Shown: positions 49,946 to 59,474, counted from the first letter of the stretch. The stretch: DNA of 64,000 nt from Sphingobacterium thalpophilum (GCF_901482695.1 NZ_LR590484.1:1612001-1676000); one strand, 5' to 3'. Numbers and translations are program-made. The notes: a model not told the origin generated them from the sequence alone.

Positions 49946-50515
49946 ATGAGAAATTCAACAAAAATATTTACCCCGCTTCATCGTGGTTTACACTGGGGCA
50001 CAGCTCTACTAATGACGGTTTTGTTTATCACCGGATTTCTTCGGATCAACTGGATGGGTAAAAAAGCCATTCTGGGAGCTATTGAAAAAAATATGCAAGG
50101 CATTGATTTAACCAATGAACAAACCATCGGAACAGTAAAAAGCATTCTGGCCCCTATGTGGCAATGGCACGAATATGCAGCGTATGTTTTCTTTGTAATC
50201 ATTGCGGTTCGCATCATTTATATGTTGGTAAAGGGCATTCGTTTTCCAAATCCTTTTTCGGCAAATACATCAGCAAAAGAAAAATTTCAGGGATTTATTT
50301 ATCTGCTATTTTACTTGTTTGTGATTGTTTCATCCATCACCGGAGCCTACCTGAAATGGTGGAATGGAGACCTGAAAGATACAATGGAAACCATTCATAA
50401 ATGGGCAATTTACTGGTTTTCGATTTTTATTATTTTGCATTTTGGCGGGATTTGGCTGGCAGAAAAAACAGCTCAAAAGGGAATTGCTTCCAAAATGATT
50501 GGCGGAGATGATTAA
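49946..50515 (+). CDS. Cytochrome b561-like membrane protein
   Basis: 189 residues, four membrane helices. Haem-ligand histidines appear in TPLHRGLHWGTALLM (helix 1), QWHEYAAYVFFV (helix 2) and WAIYWFSIFIILHFGGIW (last helix). It matches the cytochrome b/b6 (Ni-Fe hydrogenase/formate dehydrogenase-type b subunit) domain family. It lies between czcB and a PAP2 phosphatase gene in the metal cassette. It may hand electrons to a periplasmic reductase, but none is encoded here. Confidence 0.85.
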   Translation: MRNSTKIFTPLHRGLHWGTALLMTVLFITGFLRINWMGKKAILGAIEKNMQGIDLTNEQTIGTVKSILAPMWQWHEYAAYVFFVIIAVRIIYMLVKGIRFPNPFSANTSAKEKFQGFIYLLFYLFVIVSSITGAYLKWWNGDLKDTMETIHKWAIYWFSIFIILHFGGIWLAEKTAQKGIASKMIGGDD

Positions 50516-50526
50516 TAAATTTAAGA

Positions 50527-51288
50527 ATGAGACATTTATTATTGATACTCATATTGTGCGTTTATCAATTGGGAATAGCACAAACGGATAGTTTGGTAAC
50601 AGGTCAAAAGATGGATCAATCATTTGACCACGCCTATCAATTTAAATATAAAAAGCTGATTGTACCTTCTGTTTTTATCGGATACGGAATACTGAGCCTG
50701 ACGTCTGATGATCTGAAACAGCTGAACCGTTCCACCCAATATGAAATTGGGGAGCATCAGCCGGATAAAATAAAACTGGATAATTATACCCAATACGTAC
50801 CTGCAATATTGGTTTATGGATTAAATGCTATTGGACTTAAAGGAAAACATAATTTAAAAGACCGAAGTATTATTTTAGGCACATCACTGTTGATTTCAAG
50901 TGCTGTTGTATTACCTACCAAGCATTTGGTAAAAGAAGAACGACCGGATGGTTCTAATAATTTGTCGTTTCCTTCGGGACATACTACAACTGCTTTTACA
51001 ACAGCACATTTTATGTTTCGGGAATATCAGGATGAAAATATTTGGTTAAGTTTGACTGGTTATCCGATTGCTGTTTTTACGGGAGTTTATCGGATTTTTA
51101 ATGACAAACATTGGGTAGGTGATGTGGTTGCCGGTGCAGGAATTGGTATTCTCTCTGCAGAAGTTGCTTACTGGTTGTTCCCGAAAGTCAGTCAATTATT
51201 TTCAAAAGATCATAGCAAAAATAGTGCTCTTGTATATCCCTTTTATCAAAATAAAACAATGGGATTAGGTTTTTCTTTAAACTTTTAA
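50527..51288 (+). CDS. PAP2 family phosphatase
   Basis: 253 residues with an N-terminal signal segment. The three acid-phosphatase motifs are present: KEERPDG, PSGHTTTAF and YRIFNDKHWVGDVVAG. Members dephosphorylate undecaprenyl pyrophosphate or lipid A at the membrane. It is 11 bases from both neighbours, so translationally linked to the cytochrome and ATPase genes. A role in metal resistance, for example by envelope modification, is only inferred. Confidence 0.88.
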   Translation: MRHLLLILILCVYQLGIAQTDSLVTGQKMDQSFDHAYQFKYKKLIVPSVFIGYGILSLTSDDLKQLNRSTQYEIGEHQPDKIKLDNYTQYVPAILVYGLNAIGLKGKHNLKDRSIILGTSLLISSAVVLPTKHLVKEERPDGSNNLSFPSGHTTTAFTTAHFMFREYQDENIWLSLTGYPIAVFTGVYRIFNDKHWVGDVVAGAGIGILSAEVAYWLFPKVSQLFSKDHSKNSALVYPFYQNKTMGLGFSLNF

Positions 51289-51298
51289 CTTTATAAAA

Positions 51299-53092
51299 AT
51301 GAAAAATATATTTAAATTCATTCTCGTTCTCAGCATTGCCTTAGTGGCACTTGTTCTGGAATTTATTCTGAAAGAACCCTATTATGCTAAAATCTTAATT
51401 TCGGCAATCGGCATTTTGATGTCCATTGTTCTTCTTAAAGGAATGATCGATGTGATTCGTTCCGGGAATTTTGGAGTGGATATTTTGGCGATTTCTGCCA
51501 TTGCAGCAACCTTAGCCGTTGGTAATTACTGGGCGGCACTCATTATCCTTATTATGATTACCGGAGGTGATTCGTTGGAAGATTACGCTCAGAAGAAAGC
51601 CCGAAAAGATTTAAAATCACTGCTCGATAACACCCCCCGAATTGCCCATAAAAAAACAGGTGACGATTTAGAAGATGTTCCGGTGGATGATATTAAAATC
51701 GGCGACCTTATCATCGTAAAACCCAAGGAAATTATTCCCGTGGACGGAATTTTACTGAGTGAAGATGTGCTGCTGGATGAATCTTCGCTCACAGGCGAAT
51801 CCAAACCGGTCAACAAAACAAAAGGAAACAGCCTATGGTCGGGTTCCGTGAATGGCTCGGGAGCCATTACCATTCAGGTTTCCAAACTCGCCAAAGACAG
51901 CCAGTACCAGCAGCTCGTGCAGTTGGTTCATCATTCCGAAAAAGAGCCTGCTCATTTTGTACGAATGGCGGATCGGTATGCTTTGCCTTTTACCATCGTT
52001 GCCTTTTTGATTGCTGGAATTGCTTATTTGATTACCAAAGATCCTAATCGCATTGCTGAAGTTTTGGTGGTGGCTTCACCCTGCCCATTAATTCTTGCAG
52101 CTCCCATTGCCTTGATCGCAGGGATGAGCCGTTCCAGCAGAAATGGCGTGGTGATAAAATCCGGAACCGTCATCGAAAAGCTGGACAGAATGAAAGCCAT
52201 TGCCTTCGATAAAACCGGAACCTTAACCAAAGGCGATCTTATCGTGGACAACATCAACCCGGAAAATCCTTATTCGAAAGACGAACTGATTGATTTTGTA
52301 GCCAGCGTGGAACAGCAATCTTCCCACGTTTTGGCGGTTTCGGTGATGAAATATATCGGCGATAAAACGATTCTTCTGGCAACAGATTTAAAGGAAATAG
52401 AAGGAAATGGTATTGAAGGAAAAGTTGATGGCAAACTGGTGAAAGTAGGTAAACTGAGTTTTGTAACGGCTGAACCCATTCAAATTAAAACGGAAAAAAC
52501 CTCGTTGTTTGTTTCGGTGAATGACAAATATGTTGGGGAAATCACCTTTATCGATGAGGTGCGTCCCGAAGCCCGGCAAACCATTGCCCAATTACTAAAA
52601 ATGGGTGTCCAAAAAATTATGATGATTTCCGGCGATAAACAAAGTATTTCTGAAAACATTGCCAAAGAAATTGGCATTACGGAAGTGCACGGTGGCTGTT
52701 TGCCTCAAGACAAACTGAAAATCCTGAAAAGTATGCCCGACGAATTTCGCCCGGTTGTAATGGTGGGTGATGGCGTGAACGATGCACCGTCGTTAACCGT
52801 TGCCGATGTAGGCATTGCGATGGGTGCTAAAGGATCGAGTGCCGCCAGCGATTCGGCTGATGTGGTGATTTTAAGAGACAATCTGCAAAAAGTGAGTGAT
52901 ACTATTCTCATTTCCAAAGAAACGATGAAGATTGCCCGTCAATCCGTTTTCATTGGCATTGCCGTTTGTACCGTGCTGATGCTGATTGCAGCCTTCGGTG
53001 TTTTACCGGCATTGATTGGTGCAGGATTGCAGGAAGTGGTGGATGTGATTTCCATTACCTCGGCATTAAGGGCTTTGAAGGACAGAACGTAA
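51299..53092 (+). CDS. P1B-type metal ATPase with an SPCP membrane motif
   Basis: 597-residue metal pump with no N-terminal metal-binding domain. Actuator TGES near residue 165, membrane motif S260-P261-C262-P263 and phosphorylation site D304 in DKTGTLT. An SPC instead of CPC motif is the mark of P1B-4 (CoaT/PfeT-type) exporters of cobalt or ferrous iron. The usual HEGGT-type motif of the last helices is not seen; GAGLQEVVDVISITSALRAL stands in its place, so the subgroup may differ. It completes the efflux cassette. Substrate inferred only. Confidence 0.9.
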   Translation: MKNIFKFILVLSIALVALVLEFILKEPYYAKILISAIGILMSIVLLKGMIDVIRSGNFGVDILAISAIAATLAVGNYWAALIILIMITGGDSLEDYAQKKARKDLKSLLDNTPRIAHKKTGDDLEDVPVDDIKIGDLIIVKPKEIIPVDGILLSEDVLLDESSLTGESKPVNKTKGNSLWSGSVNGSGAITIQVSKLAKDSQYQQLVQLVHHSEKEPAHFVRMADRYALPFTIVAFLIAGIAYLITKDPNRIAEVLVVASPCPLILAAPIALIAGMSRSSRNGVVIKSGTVIEKLDRMKAIAFDKTGTLTKGDLIVDNINPENPYSKDELIDFVASVEQQSSHVLAVSVMKYIGDKTILLATDLKEIEGNGIEGKVDGKLVKVGKLSFVTAEPIQIKTEKTSLFVSVNDKYVGEITFIDEVRPEARQTIAQLLKMGVQKIMMISGDKQSISENIAKEIGITEVHGGCLPQDKLKILKSMPDEFRPVVMVGDGVNDAPSLTVADVGIAMGAKGSSAASDSADVVILRDNLQKVSDTILISKETMKIARQSVFIGIAVCTVLMLIAAFGVLPALIGAGLQEVVDVISITSALRALKDRT

Positions 53093-53131
53093 CCACAACA
53101 TTTGTTAATTGTCAGGAAAACCTTCAAAGGT

Positions 53132-54524
53132 GAGACTGTAATTTGAACTGTGTCAACGGAATAATTCGATAAGATTATTTATATTCAATTATTCAAACGA
53201 CACGGTCATGAAAGAAAAAGACCCATTTGATTTTTCGTTAGTGTTTGTTTTAAAAAGAACTCAAGAGGGCTTTGCCGTTTTGAACGCTTCAAGGCAGAAG
53301 CCATGCAAGGTCTTTACGAAGGTAAAAGTTTGTCTCCCAATGATGGCGTTCTAGCGCCGTTGATGAAGCATCTATTGGAATCGATGCTGGATGGCGAACT
53401 GGAGAACCACCTGAACGAAGAAAAAGCTTCGGGCAATAGCAACCGGCGCAACGGCAAAACAAAAAAGACAGTCCGGGGTCTCAATACCGGAACTTTTGAG
53501 CTTGAAACAGGACGGGATAGGTCAGGAACGTTCGAACCGAAAGTGGTACCAAAAAGACAGTTAATCATTACCGAACAGCTTGAAGGCCATGTACTGAGCA
53601 TGTATGCTAAAGGAATGAGCACACGGGCAATAAGTGAGTTTATCCGTGAAATGTACGCCATGGAGATCTCTGCCACGGAGATATCCCGGATTACCGAAAG
53701 TGTGTTTCCTGCTGTGAATGAATGGCGGAGCAGGCCATTGGAAGCGGTGTATCCTTTTGTCTTCCTGGACTGTATGCATTATAAAGTCCGTCAAAACGGT
53801 ACCGTAGAATCAAGAGCTATTTATAACATACTGGGAGTGGGTATGGATGGTAAAAAAGAGCTGATCGGACTTTATAGTTCAGAAAATGAAGGGGCGAAGT
53901 TCTGGCTTTCGGTTCTTACTGACCTTAAGCAGCGTGGCGTGGAAGACATCCTTATTGCCTGTATTGATGGTCTAAAAGGATTCCCAGAAGCCATAGAAGC
54001 TATTTTTCCGAAAACAAAGATCCAACTGTGCATTGTCCACCAGATCAGAACAAGCATGCGGTACGTAACCGAGAAAGATAAAAAGCTTGTAATGGATGAT
54101 CTAAAGCCGGTCTATAAAGCCGTAAACGAAGAAATGGGGTATGAAAACCTCCTATCTTTCGAAGAAAAATGGGGCAGGAAATACCCTCTCGCTGCCAAAT
54201 CCTGGATAGATAACTGGACCAACCTTTCCACTTTCTTTGAATACGAGGATCAGATTCGCAAGATCATATACACAACAAATCCGATTGAGGGTATGCACCG
54301 CCAGATACGGAAGATCACCAAGTCTAAAGGAGCTTTCAGCTCTGAACAGGCTCTAATGAAGTTAATGTATCTGATTATAAAGGATATTTCTAAAAAATGG
54401 ACGATGCCAATGCACAATTGGGGGTTGACCATATCCCAACTTTATATTAGATTTGGGGATAGGCTCAAACTGGAAAGAGGTATTTAAGTTTTAAATCCAA
54501 TGACACAGTTGGCGTTACACTCCC
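53132..54524 (+). mobile_element. IS256-family insertion sequence (right copy)
   Basis: Terminal inverted repeats at 53132-53155 (GAGACTGTAATTTGAACTGTG...) and 54501-54524 match at about 18 of 24 positions, with the inner ACTGTGTCA identical. Length about 1,393 bp, no visible target duplication. The transposase gene within is damaged at its 5' end. Confidence 0.85.
53208..54487 (+). pseudogene. IS256-family transposase, N-terminus disrupted by a 47-base insertion
   Basis: The natural start ATG 53208 reads MKEKDPFDF and then runs out of frame. The frame resumes at GAA 53282 (ERFKAEAMQGLYEGKSLSP) and continues to 54487. Compared with the left copy (DFESMKEKALRQL against DFERFKAEAMQGL), bases 53235-53281 are an extra 47 bases, which shifts the frame. 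An internal ATG at 53303 could still give a 394-residue protein lacking only about 17 residues. The catalytic region (FLDCMHYKVR, DILIACIDGLKGF, NPIEGMHRQIRK) is intact, so activity is possible but uncertain. Confidence 0.85.
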
Positions 54525-54549
54525 GGCTTTTCTGTTGTTACGATTATTT

Positions 54550-54576
54550 AGGACTTTACATCTAAACGTAAAGCCT
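54550..54576 (-). terminator. Possible terminator after the phosphoribosyltransferase gene
   Basis: CTTTAC and GTAAAG form the core of a 9-bp stem with one bulge (54550-54576), three bases after the stop codon on the minus strand. The T tract is weak. Confidence 0.35.
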
Positions 54577-54578
54577 TC

Positions 54579-55322
54579 TTATAAGTTACTAACCAGCCAC
54601 GTCCCCTCATCCCCAAACCGAGGACAGTATAAGTTCTCCGTATTTGGCAACCAATCACCCCCATACGACAGCGGGTCTTCCATGACCATCCAATTCCCTG
54701 CCGTCGCATCCCATCCATAATGCTCACCTTTCACCAATCCCCTTTCCAAATCACCAAGATGTCCATCAGTACGTGCAAGGCAAAAAGTACGCAACTCTAC
54801 CGCTGGATAACGTTTTAATAATGCCGCAGCGATTGCACGAACCGTTGATCCGGTTGTCACTACATCGTCCATGATCCAAACCCGTTGCTGTCCCCATCCA
54901 AATACAGGCGCCAATTCATACGCACCGTCCATGGCCCGTTCCCTTTGTGCGCGGTTCATACCCCTTAGTTTTTCCGTCTTCCACTTTTTACGAATAATGT
55001 CCGGCGAATAGGCACATCCTGACTTCTCAGCAATAAACCTGCAAAGCGCATCCATCGGTTTAGGGTCGGAACGCCACAGTACCGCCGTTTCCTGATGTCC
55101 GAGTGCCCGTACCAGTATGTCGCCTTTACCCAGACCAGCCTGTTGCAAGGCCAGCAGCGCAACCTCAGCCCAAGCTGCGATATGCAACGTATCGCCCTCT
55201 TTGAATTTCAGGATGCTCTTTGATATCCCATCATGACCGGATGAGGCAGCACGGTATCCACACAGGTAATGCAGTGGAATCAACCGATCCGCCATGGCAA
55301 TGTGTTGTTTGGGAAAATCCAT
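54579..55322 (-). CDS. ComF-like phosphoribosyltransferase family protein
   Basis: 247 residues. The PRPP-binding signature VWIMDDVVTTGSTVRA is near residue 150. The N-terminal half (LHYLCGYRAASSGHDGISKSILKFKEGD) resembles ComF-like proteins, though the usual cysteine zinc knuckle is reduced to a single Cys. ComF proteins serve DNA uptake in naturally competent species; the enzymatic substrate is unknown. It starts 3 bases after the serine hydrolase stop, so the two are co-translated. Confidence 0.75.
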   Translation of the reverse strand: MDFPKQHIAMADRLIPLHYLCGYRAASSGHDGISKSILKFKEGDTLHIAAWAEVALLALQQAGLGKGDILVRALGHQETAVLWRSDPKPMDALCRFIAEKSGCAYSPDIIRKKWKTEKLRGMNRAQRERAMDGAYELAPVFGWGQQRVWIMDDVVTTGSTVRAIAAALLKRYPAVELRTFCLARTDGHLGDLERGLVKGEHYGWDATAGNWMVMEDPLSYGGDWLPNTENLYCPRFGDEGTWLVSNL

Positions 55323-55325
55323 GAT

Positions 55326-56369
55326 TTACTTCAGCACCTGCTGAACAAGTTTGATCATCAGCCTGAACGAAGTGTCCGGATAGGCTACCTGATTGACGGT
55401 TCCCGTGACAAACAGGTCTTTCGACGGGCTGTAATAAGCCAAGGCACCCGAAAGCCCCGAATGTCCGATGAGTTCTGGAATCGCACCTGTAGGATCGAAA
55501 AACCAAGGCAATTTAAAGCGATGTATGCCTATCCCCGATTGCATCGGAAAGAATATCTTATTCCAAATACGCATCTCGTCAATGTATGTTGTCGGAAAAA
55601 ACACACCGCCAAAGAAGGCTTCCAGAAAAACCATCATTTCCTTGGAAGTAGAAACAATGCCACCGTCAGGCCCGAACGAAGCCATGGCCTTGGGGATATG
55701 CAAGGTATTCGATTTGTAATATAGTGTCTTCGGGCGTTCGTCGTTCTCGTCCCGATACAGGTAGGTTTTCTTTAGACCCAAAGGTTCAATAATCAATTCT
55801 TCAAACACGCGATCGATTTCCTTACCCGAGAGAATCTCAAGGATCCGTCCCAACAACTGGTAATTGGTATCCGCATAATGTGCTTTGCCTTTTGTCCCTG
55901 GTGCGAACGGAGCCTTCAACTCCTTGCTCCGCGAAATGGCCTGCTCGAAACTCCACTTGCGGTCAACCCCTCGCAAGAGCATCTTTTCAAGGCTGTCACC
56001 CTTATCGTCTTTCTTTTGAAAATAATCCGGTATGCCCGATGTATGGGCCAACAGGTGGGCAATGGTAATATTGTTCGAATAATCCTTTCCTTTATATACA
56101 CACAACCCACTGACGATATCAGCATCAAGGAATTTAGTCAGTTTATCATCCAATGATAGCAAACCCTTAGTGCGGTACTGCATGATGACCGCCGTAACAA
56201 ACAACTTCGTCGTGCTGGCAATAAAATAGGGCTGCTCGGTCTGTAGATTACCAGAAGCACCGCACCACATTTGTCCTTGGTATGTGATACAAAACGAAGT
56301 CCCGAACACTTTTTTGTGGTCAGTGGCTGTATCCAATATCGCCTGTAGTCTTTGCTGCTTTGATTTCAT
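55326..56369 (-). CDS. Serine hydrolase, class C beta-lactamase/DD-peptidase fold
   Basis: About 347 residues from ATG 56369 (the TTG four codons upstream is less likely). STTK (nucleophile Ser with Lys, S-x2-K) lies near residue 48, and YADTNY supplies the Y-x-N motif. The family includes esterases, DD-carboxypeptidases and beta-lactamases; resistance should not be assumed. No clear signal peptide. It is part of the minus-strand run of genes from 59.5 to 54.6 kb. Confidence 0.85.
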   Translation of the reverse strand: MKSKQQRLQAILDTATDHKKVFGTSFCITYQGQMWCGASGNLQTEQPYFIASTTKLFVTAVIMQYRTKGLLSLDDKLTKFLDADIVSGLCVYKGKDYSNNITIAHLLAHTSGIPDYFQKKDDKGDSLEKMLLRGVDRKWSFEQAISRSKELKAPFAPGTKGKAHYADTNYQLLGRILEILSGKEIDRVFEELIIEPLGLKKTYLYRDENDERPKTLYYKSNTLHIPKAMASFGPDGGIVSTSKEMMVFLEAFFGGVFFPTTYIDEMRIWNKIFFPMQSGIGIHRFKLPWFFDPTGAIPELIGHSGLSGALAYYSPSKDLFVTGTVNQVAYPDTSFRLMIKLVQQVLK

Positions 56370-56386
56370 GTCACAAATCAATTAAT

Positions 56387-57011
56387 CTATCGTGATAATA
56401 ACATTTCCGTCTTCTGCCCGGTTTCGACATAGCGGTATGCTTCCACAATATCGTCAAGAGCGTACTTCCGGTCGATCACCGGCCGGAAACTTCCCTGTTG
56501 TGCCAGATCCCGCAGGTAAAGCATATTATCCCTGCGCATCACCGGCAACGGGAACAAGACCCGCCTACCACCAAAGAGCGGTGTGGTCAACGCCAGTCCG
56601 ATATTCTCCGAACGCTTTCCCAATTCCGTGGATATATAAATCCCCTTGGGTTTCAGCAATGGTTTACATTGGCCGAAGGAACTTTTGCCTACCGCATGGA
56701 ATATGAAATCAAACCGACGATCGGTCTGGGTGAAATCCTGCGTCTGATAATCGATTACCTCATCTGCGCCCAATTTGCTCCACTACCTCGCCCGCAAACT
56801 CACAACCGAGCACAGGGTTCTTAGGACGGAGAAGTCCGCTGAACAACCGCGAGATGAAGTATTACGCACTACGGAAGCCACAATCCGTACGGTTGACTGT
56901 ACCGGCACGAACACGAATCAGAACATCGTGTTCACCAAGCTCAGGCTTGGGAATATCTCCGATGCTGACCACTTCCGGACCGCCGTAGCGCGTATGTAGG
57001 GCAACTTTCAT
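56387..57011 (-). pseudogene. Alcohol dehydrogenase (MDR superfamily), degraded
   Basis: The N-terminal part MKVALHTRYGGPEVVSIGD starts at 57011 and reaches GFRSA, where TAA interrupts. It continues in the same frame as YFISRLFSGLLRPKNPVLGCEFAGEVVEQ. Reading then shifts frame to LGADEVIDY..., which runs to the end at 56387. About 90-100 residues of the usual middle domain (catalytic and cofactor fold start) are missing at the junction near 56770. One stop codon, one deletion and one frameshift make this a pseudogene of a zinc-independent quinone-reductase-like dehydrogenase. Confidence 0.85.
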
Positions 57012-57029
57012 ATCAGCCTACCTTGATCG

Positions 57030-57971
57030 CTATTCGTTTTCCTCGTCATCGCCGTCATCCCCTTCGTCATCCCCCATATCCATGGCCGCCATGCCGCCCA
57101 TCATGATACCCAACAATTTCATTCCGTAATTCATGTCGGTCAGGGCATACAAAGGCTCCGTTTTCTTAGGTACAAGCATGGTATCGCTAATCGGTGCCTT
57201 TTTCACCTCTACCATTTCATAAACCATCGTGGGTTCCGCTCCGTTAGTAAGGTAGATATCGATGCGCATGATACCGTTGTCCTCCGGCAGGTAATAAGGA
57301 TGCGAGAAATTGATTCCCTTGGGGAGATCCTTACTGGTATACACCACAAGCTTATGTACCTGCACACTTGGGATTCCCATGGGCGAATCTGTCCCAGACT
57401 GCAGCGACTTTGGCGTGTAAGTGGACATTGCGCAGGTATACCCAGCTACGTCTGCTGTCTTTGGCGAACGCTCTACGTTGAAATTATCGGCCGTGATACG
57501 TTTGTCATCCGTGAACAGCGCATCATATCCCTGCGACGGCTTGTATGCCGCCGTAACTGCTTCCCCGGGTTGGATCAATGAAACGGTATAGAGGAATGCT
57601 TCATCCGATTGCTCGTTATGGTAATGCTGGATTTCGTAACCCAGTCCCCGGGTTTTTACAAAAGCAACCTTACCCTTGACATGAATGGTCGCTTTCGGCG
57701 GTGTCATGACCATGGCCAATCCCATCATCGGGTTCTGTTCCATCAGGATTTGCATCCGGGCGAGGTCCTGTGCCGGAATGGTCTTGTATAGCGTTGCTAG
57801 CTGCTCCTGAATATCTCCCTTTTCGTAATCGATTTTTTCTGTGACCCGGCTCAGATCCACCCCGGCCATGGTAACCCGCGTGGTCAGGGTTCCCTCGAAG
57901 TCCGATTGGGCAAACAGTGAACCGTTGCAGCATAACGTAAGGAGGACTAAAATTGTGCTAAGTAATTTCAT
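57030..57971 (-). CDS. Secreted protein with acidic tail, DUF4412-like
   Basis: 313 residues with a signal peptide (LVLLTLCCNGSLFAQ). A DUF4412-like region with VAGYTCAMSTY and a VYTSKDLPKG stretch fits a family related to GLPGLI proteins. The C-terminus is a methionine/glycine-rich helix followed by a strongly acidic tail (about 15 Asp/Glu). The acidic tail could bind cations but may be incidental. Function unknown. Confidence 0.7.
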   Translation of the reverse strand: MKLLSTILVLLTLCCNGSLFAQSDFEGTLTTRVTMAGVDLSRVTEKIDYEKGDIQEQLATLYKTIPAQDLARMQILMEQNPMMGLAMVMTPPKATIHVKGKVAFVKTRGLGYEIQHYHNEQSDEAFLYTVSLIQPGEAVTAAYKPSQGYDALFTDDKRITADNFNVERSPKTADVAGYTCAMSTYTPKSLQSGTDSPMGIPSVQVHKLVVYTSKDLPKGINFSHPYYLPEDNGIMRIDIYLTNGAEPTMVYEMVEVKKAPISDTMLVPKKTEPLYALTDMNYGMKLLGIMMGGMAAMDMGDDEGDDGDDEENE

Positions 57972-57996
57972 GTGTTATCTGTTAACCTATACAAAC

Positions 57997-58836
57997 CTAT
58001 TGTTTTTCTTTCAGTAGTAGCAAAGGGACTTCCGATTTATCCAGCAGCTTCCGGCTTACGCTCCGATGGAACAACCCTTCAAAAAATCCGTAGGATTTAG
58101 GAACCGTTATTACTAGCCCCGCTTCCTCGTCTTCCGCAAAATCGGCAATCTCCTCCGCAATATCTTCCCCCTCCTCATAATGGTACGAAGGGTTAAAGCC
58201 ATCTAGCAATTCGTGCATCTTATACTGCTCCGGTATCATATCCGGATCAAACCGCTTACCCTCCAAGGCCACATTCAGCACCAACAGCTTCGCCTGAAAC
58301 CTGTCCAGCCACCAGCCGATTTCCGATACCGGCTTACTTCGGGTTACCTTTTTGAGGTCACAAGCAAACACGATCTTTTCGATAGCTTCAAATTTAGCCT
58401 CTTTCGGTACGATCAATAGCGGTACCGGGCAGGAGGTTGCTAAACTTACCGTATTGCTCCCTACAAAGAATTTTTCCAATCCGCTTTTGCCTGTGGTGCC
58501 TACCACCACAAGCCCCGTACGCCATTGTTCGGCAAGCTGCTCTACCCCGAGCTCCAATGGCATCCCATTCGCCACCAGATCGATGGCGATACCGCTGTCA
58601 CTTCCAATCACCAAGCCGATTTCCCGCTCCACGATTTCCAGAGCCAACAGACTTCCCTCATGCGCCAGGGGCGTGTCCGTTTCGGCAACCGGAACATCCG
58701 TAGCCGCAGGAGCATTGTCGTACGAATGATAAAGGACGATACGCTTAATCCCGATGGATTTCGATAATCCTGCAGCATACCGGGCTGCGTTCATCGCAGC
58801 CTCTGAAAAGTCGGTGGTAATAATTATAGCTTCCAT
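57997..58836 (-). CDS. Universal stress protein, tandem UspA domains
   Basis: About 279 residues from ATG 58836 (MEAIIITTDFSEAA); a TTG three codons upstream is possible. It has the same layout as the usp genes at 1767 and 3442: nucleotide signature G-x2-G-x9-G-S in GTTGKSGLEKFFVGS in domain 1, and PKSYGFFEGLFHRSVSRKLLDKSEVPLLLL at the C-terminus. It lies within a run of minus-strand genes. Confidence 0.9.
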   Translation of the reverse strand: MEAIIITTDFSEAAMNAARYAAGLSKSIGIKRIVLYHSYDNAPAATDVPVAETDTPLAHEGSLLALEIVEREIGLVIGSDSGIAIDLVANGMPLELGVEQLAEQWRTGLVVVGTTGKSGLEKFFVGSNTVSLATSCPVPLLIVPKEAKFEAIEKIVFACDLKKVTRSKPVSEIGWWLDRFQAKLLVLNVALEGKRFDPDMIPEQYKMHELLDGFNPSYHYEEGEDIAEEIADFAEDEEAGLVITVPKSYGFFEGLFHRSVSRKLLDKSEVPLLLLKEKQ

Positions 58837-58850
58837 CCCTTTCAATGTTT

Positions 58851-59474
58851 TTAATTTCCTTTTGTGTTTGTAACTTCTTCTTTCACCACCGTCAGGTCGA
58901 CCTGATTAGCGTTGAGGCCATGACACAGCTCAATCCATATATTCGATTCCGGGGTACGGATCAGGAATTGTTTGTACTTATAAGGACGAGGGTCGTACAT
59001 ATCCGATACGTATGCAGGCTGCTCCTTGTCAAGGAGTTCGGATGCCGAAGCTGGTAGCCCACCTGAGTAGAACTCCACTCCACCAAGATTTTCGATAACC
59101 TTTTTGTACTCACTGACCAAATAAGTGTCTTCAAACACGTCTCCCTCTTTAAATACCGAGGTGTAATAATATTGGCCACTTACTTTCCTGATTAGGCTGT
59201 CGTTGTAAAAGAAGTATTTTTCTTCCAAAAATTTGGTCTTCTCACCTGCATGGCGGTATCCCAAGGGAGCCGACAAATATGGAAATTCGCCAACTTCAGA
59301 TGTCGAGACAGGTATCTGATCGAGGTTGAACCCAAAGGCTGTCTTTAACTTTGCATCCGATTTCAATTGTAGCGTATCGACATCTCCGGTTTTATGCGCT
59401 TGACGATCAGTGGTTTGATTACAAGAACTTGCACTGACAAGTAGCGCAACAAATGGAATAAAGTATGTTTTCAT
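58851..59474 (-). CDS. Lipoprotein of unknown function
   Basis: 207 residues, lipobox VSASSC near residue 18. No domain recognised with confidence. Aromatic-rich central region (KYFFYNDSLI, GQYYYTSVF, YKKVIENLGGVEFYSGG) could be a small alpha/beta fold. It is the first gene of the minus-strand run, 15 bases from the usp gene. Confidence 0.6.
   Translation of the reverse strand: MKTYFIPFVALLVSASSCNQTTDRQAHKTGDVDTLQLKSDAKLKTAFGFNLDQIPVSTSEVGEFPYLSAPLGYRHAGEKTKFLEEKYFFYNDSLIRKVSGQYYYTSVFKEGDVFEDTYLVSEYKKVIENLGGVEFYSGGLPASASELLDKEQPAYVSDMYDPRPYKYKQFLIRTPESNIWIELCHGLNANQVDLTVVKEEVTNTKGN

Larger units (their letters stand above)
42365..54524 (+). mobile_element. Composite-transposon-like metal-efflux island
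   Basis: Two IS256-family elements in direct orientation (about 42365-43719 and 53132-54524) enclose the whole metal cassette. The interior is visibly more AT-rich than the chromosome on either side. The outer flanks (CGGGGACC and CGGCTTTT) do not form a matching target duplication, and the two insertion sequences are related but not identical. The structure could therefore have come from two independent insertions rather than from one composite unit. Confidence 0.45.

Noticed and set aside
42357..54532. Target-site duplication for the island or the single insertion sequences
   Set aside because: Flanks of both elements and of the whole island were compared and do not match over 8-9 bases.
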